NCBI RefSeq assembly: GCF_001663775.1
Contig: NZ_KV467168.1
Span: forward strand, 1,214,095 to 1,278,094
Source of the DNA: Arthrobacter sp. B6
Lineage (GTDB): Bacteria > Actinomycetota > Actinomycetes > Actinomycetales > Micrococcaceae
DNA: 64,000 bases
Direction: 5' to 3'
In this document: positions 61,800 to 64,000 of the stretch, in pieces
How positions within the stretch are numbered: the stretch's first letter is position 1
Layout: the number at the start of each line of letters is the position of its first letter
The notes under the pieces: generated by a model
The model's database searches: none
What the model was told of the DNA's origin: nothing
What the model saw: only the letters and a program-made list of their open reading frames with translations
Program-made: the position numbers and the translations under genes

Positions 61800-62618
61800 C
61801 TAGCGTGACACCAGCGCCTCGCTGGCCTCCCACAGCCCTCGCGCCAGCTCGGCGTCGTAGGCCTGTGTATTGGCCTTGGCCAGGGCTCGCCTGGCGTAGT
61901 AGGCGCCGGAGACCCAGTCGGTGCCGGCGGTGCCGTTGATGAGCCAGAGGAGGGTGTCGGCGCCCTGGTCCGGGCTGAGCATAAAGCGGTTGAGCAGGGT
62001 CTTGTAGGCGTGCCGCCAGGGGCTGGTGGAGTCCGCCGCGAAGTTGGTGCGGACCACGCCCGGGTGGAATGCCGCCGTCGTGATTCCCTGCTCACCGAAG
62101 CGGCGGTGCAGTTCGGAGGTGAAGAGGATGTTGGCGAGCTTGGCGGTGCCGTAGGCGCGGTGGGTGGAGTAGCTGTGCTCGGCGTTGAGATCGAAGAGGT
62201 CCAGTTTGCCGAAGTTGTTGGCGCCGCTGGAGGTGTTGATGACCTTGGCGTCGCTGGCGGTGAGGACGTCCATGAGCTCGGTCGTGAGCAGGAACGGTGC
62301 CAGGTGGTTGATCTGGAAGGTGGATTCGTTTCCGTCCACGGTGAGCTTGTGCCCGCCGCGTATGCCGCCGGCGTTGTTGGCCAGGACGTCGATCCGGTCG
62401 TAGTCGTCCCGCAGCTGCGCGGCGAGTGTGCGGACCTGGCCCAGTTCGGCGAAGTCGGTAACGAAGTAGTCCGCGTTGAGTTCCTTGGCGAGGGCCTGCG
62501 TCTTTTCCTCGGAACGGCCGACGACGACCACCCGGTCCCCTGCCTCCGCCAGCTTCCGCGCGGCTGCTGCGCCGATGCCGTCGCTGGCGCCGGTGATCAC
62601 GATGGTGCGTTGGGTCAA
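61800..62618 (-). CDS. Short-chain dehydrogenase/reductase
   Basis: 272 aa, classical SDR. NAD(P) motif TGASDGIGAAAARKLAE, NNAGG at about residue 87 and the active Tyr/Lys in HRAYGTAKLANIL with Ser in NTSSGAN. It resembles the retinol-dehydrogenase/WWOX-like group (ANILFTSELHRRF, FHPGVVRTNF). Substrate unknown. Single gene. Confidence 0.88.
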   Translation of the reverse strand: MTQRTIVITGASDGIGAAAARKLAEAGDRVVVVGRSEEKTQALAKELNADYFVTDFAELGQVRTLAAQLRDDYDRIDVLANNAGGIRGGHKLTVDGNESTFQINHLAPFLLTTELMDVLTASDAKVINTSSGANNFGKLDLFDLNAEHSYSTHRAYGTAKLANILFTSELHRRFGEQGITTAAFHPGVVRTNFAADSTSPWRHAYKTLLNRFMLSPDQGADTLLWLINGTAGTDWVSGAYYARRALAKANTQAYDAELARGLWEASEALVSR

Positions 62619-62821
62619 GGGGTGTCCTTTGGTTGCGATTCAGCGTCTGGGTGGAACACGCTGCCTTTGGCACAACGAGCGTTGGCCAGCGGGTGTTCCC
62701 GCACGCCAGGGCGTCGGGACCCTTTCCAGCCGCAATGAACACTAGCCAAGGCAGATGCCGGGTGGAACCATTGCGTACACACAGGCACTACCCGGAAGTT
62801 TCCGCCCTACCGAAGGAGAGC

Positions 62822-63124
62822 ATGATGACTCAGGAAATCCAGGCTGAACACACACTCACGGACCACCAGCACGGCGGAGCGGACTGCACCCATGTGACCG
62901 TGCAGCACGGGGACCACGTTGATTACATCCACGACGGCCACCGCCACGCCGAACACGAAGGCCATTACGACGAGCACGACGATCCGGCCGAGCACACCCC
63001 TGCGCAGCACCAGCATGGCGGCCCGGATTGCACCCACGAAAAGTCCCAGCACGGGGACCACGTTGACTACATCCACGACGGCCACCGCCACGCCGAACAC
63101 GAAGGGCATTACGACGAGCACTGA
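62822..63124 (+). CDS. Small His-rich metal-binding protein, two tandem repeats
   Basis: A 100-aa soluble protein with about 26 His. Two copies of a unit of about 40 aa share DHQHGGxDCTH-type starts (HQHGGADCTH, HQHGGPDCTH) and identical second halves (QHGDHVDYIHDGHRHAEHEG, then HYDEH). One Cys per repeat. Relatives in actinobacteria are often labelled zinc transporter-related but have no membrane helix; a metal store or chaperone is more likely. AGGAGAG lies just upstream of ATG 62822. Confidence 0.8.
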   Translation: MMTQEIQAEHTLTDHQHGGADCTHVTVQHGDHVDYIHDGHRHAEHEGHYDEHDDPAEHTPAQHQHGGPDCTHEKSQHGDHVDYIHDGHRHAEHEGHYDEH

Positions 63125-63152
63125 GCCTTAGGGAAGGTTCCCCTCCTCCCGT

Positions 63153-63218
63153 CAAAAGCAAGTAGCAGCAGGTGTCGTTTTGAGGGTTCAGAACGACACC
63201 TGCTGCTACCTAGTTGGG
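63153..63218. repeat. 66-bp palindromic repeat, copy E
   Basis: The inner stem is perfect (GTAGCAGCAGGTGTCGTT with GAACGACACCTGCTGCTAC, one mismatch) and has a compensated change, GGTGTC/GACACC, where copies B-D have GATGTC/GACATC. The outer left ten bases are degenerate. It lies between the convergent His-rich and gntP genes. Confidence 0.93.
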
Positions 63219-63232
63219 GCGGGGTTCAGGCG

Positions 63233-64000
63233 TCAGCCAACCACCCCGGCCAGGAGGAACAGGACCGCCGCGATGGCGAAGCCCATCACGCCGATGAGGG
63301 TTTCCATGACGGTCCAGGTCTTCAGCGTGGTCTTGACGTCCATGCCGAAGAACCTGCCCACCAGCCAGAAGCCGGAGTCGTTGACGTGGGAGACCACCAC
63401 GGAGCCGGCTGCAACGGCGATGACCAGCGCGGCAACCTGCATGCCGTTCAGCCCCGCGAGAGCCACCGCGGGGGCGATGAGGCCGGCAGTGGTGGTGAGC
63501 GCCACAGTGGCCGAACCCTGGGCGATGCGCAGGATGGCGGAGATCAGGAAGCCTGCCAGGATCAGCGGGATGCCCACGTCGCCCAGGACGTCGGCCAGGG
63601 CCGCGCCGATGCCGGAGGTGCGCAGGACCCCGCCGAACATGCCGCCGGCGCCGGTGATGAGAATAACCGAGCAGACGGGGCCGAGCGAGGATTCGAGCAG
63701 CTTCTCGATGGCGCCGGCGTCCTTGCCGCGGCGGGCGCCCAGGACGAACACGGCCACCAGGACGGCGATCAGCAGGGCCACCGGGGTTTCACCGATGGTG
63801 CGCAGGATCTGGAACCACTGCTCGTTCCTGACGGCCTCGGACAGCACGCCGGACGAAGCGAGGGTGTTCAAACCGGTGTTGAGGAAGATCAGCACGAGCG
63901 GCAGGAGCAGCAGGCCGATGATGGTGCGGAAGCGCGGCGGGTGGGCCTCGGCTTCAGCGCTGGCGTGGCCCAGGATTTCCGGAACGGGGAGGACCAGCTT
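63233..64000 (-). CDS. GntP-family gluconate permease, 5' end outside the window
   Basis: The last 255 codons are present; the reading frame runs through the window edge (KLVLPVPEILGHASAEAEAH at the edge). Several membrane helices (IGLLLLPLVLIFLNTGL, VALLIAVLVAVFVLGARRG) and the GntP blocks QGSATVALTTTAGLIAP and SHVNDSGFWLVGRFFGMDV. Imports gluconate or a related sugar acid. The stop lies 15 bp after repeat E. Confidence 0.88.
   Translation of the reverse strand, partial: KLVLPVPEILGHASAEAEAHPPRFRTIIGLLLLPLVLIFLNTGLNTLASSGVLSEAVRNEQWFQILRTIGETPVALLIAVLVAVFVLGARRGKDAGAIEKLLESSLGPVCSVILITGAGGMFGGVLRTSGIGAALADVLGDVGIPLILAGFLISAILRIAQGSATVALTTTAGLIAPAVALAGLNGMQVAALVIAVAAGSVVVSHVNDSGFWLVGRFFGMDVKTTLKTWTVMETLIGVMGFAIAAVLFLLAGVVG

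Noticed and set aside
1..64000. tRNA or rRNA genes
   Set aside because: No cloverleaf with a GTTCRA-type T-loop or rRNA block was recognised on reading; a covariance scan was not possible.

Overview
The window is high-GC DNA from an actinobacterium, most likely Arthrobacter or Pseudarthrobacter (Micrococcaceae). Evidence: GTG starts and ATGA/GTGA start-stop overlaps are common; icd is the monomeric NADP type; perM (DUF6350) lies next to purN as in actinobacteria; and the IclR, ROK, PucR and MocR regulators, CU044_5270-type protein and LAxTG wall anchor fit this group. The genus is inferred from protein resemblance and gene order, not from a search. The DNA looks chromosomal. There is one intact insertion sequence, no prophage, no CRISPR array and no rRNA or tRNA gene that I could recognise.

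Layout. 1-2.2 kb: purU, a methyltransferase and a gamma-carbonic anhydrase. 2.2-4.0 kb: an IS1182-type element inserted exactly at the carbonic anhydrase stop codon. 4.1-9.9 kb: a lysine catabolic locus with DavB-like lysine 2-monooxygenase, an APC permease, a divergent PucR regulator and a convergent DavA-like amidase. 10.1-16.9 kb: a ROK regulator, a GguA/GguB/ChvE-type sugar ABC transporter and a Gfo/Idh/MocA oxidoreductase. 17.1-21.5 kb: cell-surface genes, namely a secreted protein ending DPGSSPD, an eleven-repeat LAKTG wall protein, a Ser/Thr kinase and a lipoprotein. 21.5-27.5 kb: icd, a trypsin-like protease with a tiny overlapping partner gene, and purH. 27.6-32.5 kb: an MFS transporter and a DUF559-like gene sit between purH and purN, followed by perM. 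32.6-36.6 kb: DUF4383, a PRC-barrel/DUF2382 stress protein, a second DPGSSPD secreted protein and an HNH nuclease. 36.7-39.8 kb: a glycosyltransferase, a UDP-sugar dehydrogenase and a GlsB-type membrane protein. 39.9-48.0 kb: cyclic-di-GMP signalling with a PAS-GGDEF-EAL protein, a hybrid histidine kinase and a REC-GGDEF regulator, plus an MBL-rhodanese enzyme. 48-53.4 kb: small membrane proteins, two decayed genes, and a MocR regulator divergent from an EamA exporter and a PaiB protein. 53.5-64 kb: a lipoprotein, CsbD, S-methylmethionine use (mmuM and mmuP) around two IclR regulators and an ECF sigma pair, an SDR, a His-rich protein and a truncated gntP.

The most unusual signals are non-coding or small. 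(1) A 66-bp near-perfect palindrome occurs five times, always just after a gene; base changes in its two arms compensate each other, and three copies carry the stop codon of the upstream gene at the same place. (2) A duplicated module consists of a secreted Pro/Ala-rich protein with the C-terminal tag DPGSSPD, a similar leader, a small hairpin 11 bp after the stop, and a following gene; in one copy that gene is the wall-anchored repeat protein, in the other a 28-codon ORF. (3) A 42-bp repeat supplies the C-terminal tail of a glycosyltransferase. (4) An identical 12-bp palindrome lies upstream of two stress-type genes 20 kb apart. (5) A 67-aa ORF overlapping a secreted protease repeats a motif from the protease's own N-terminal region.
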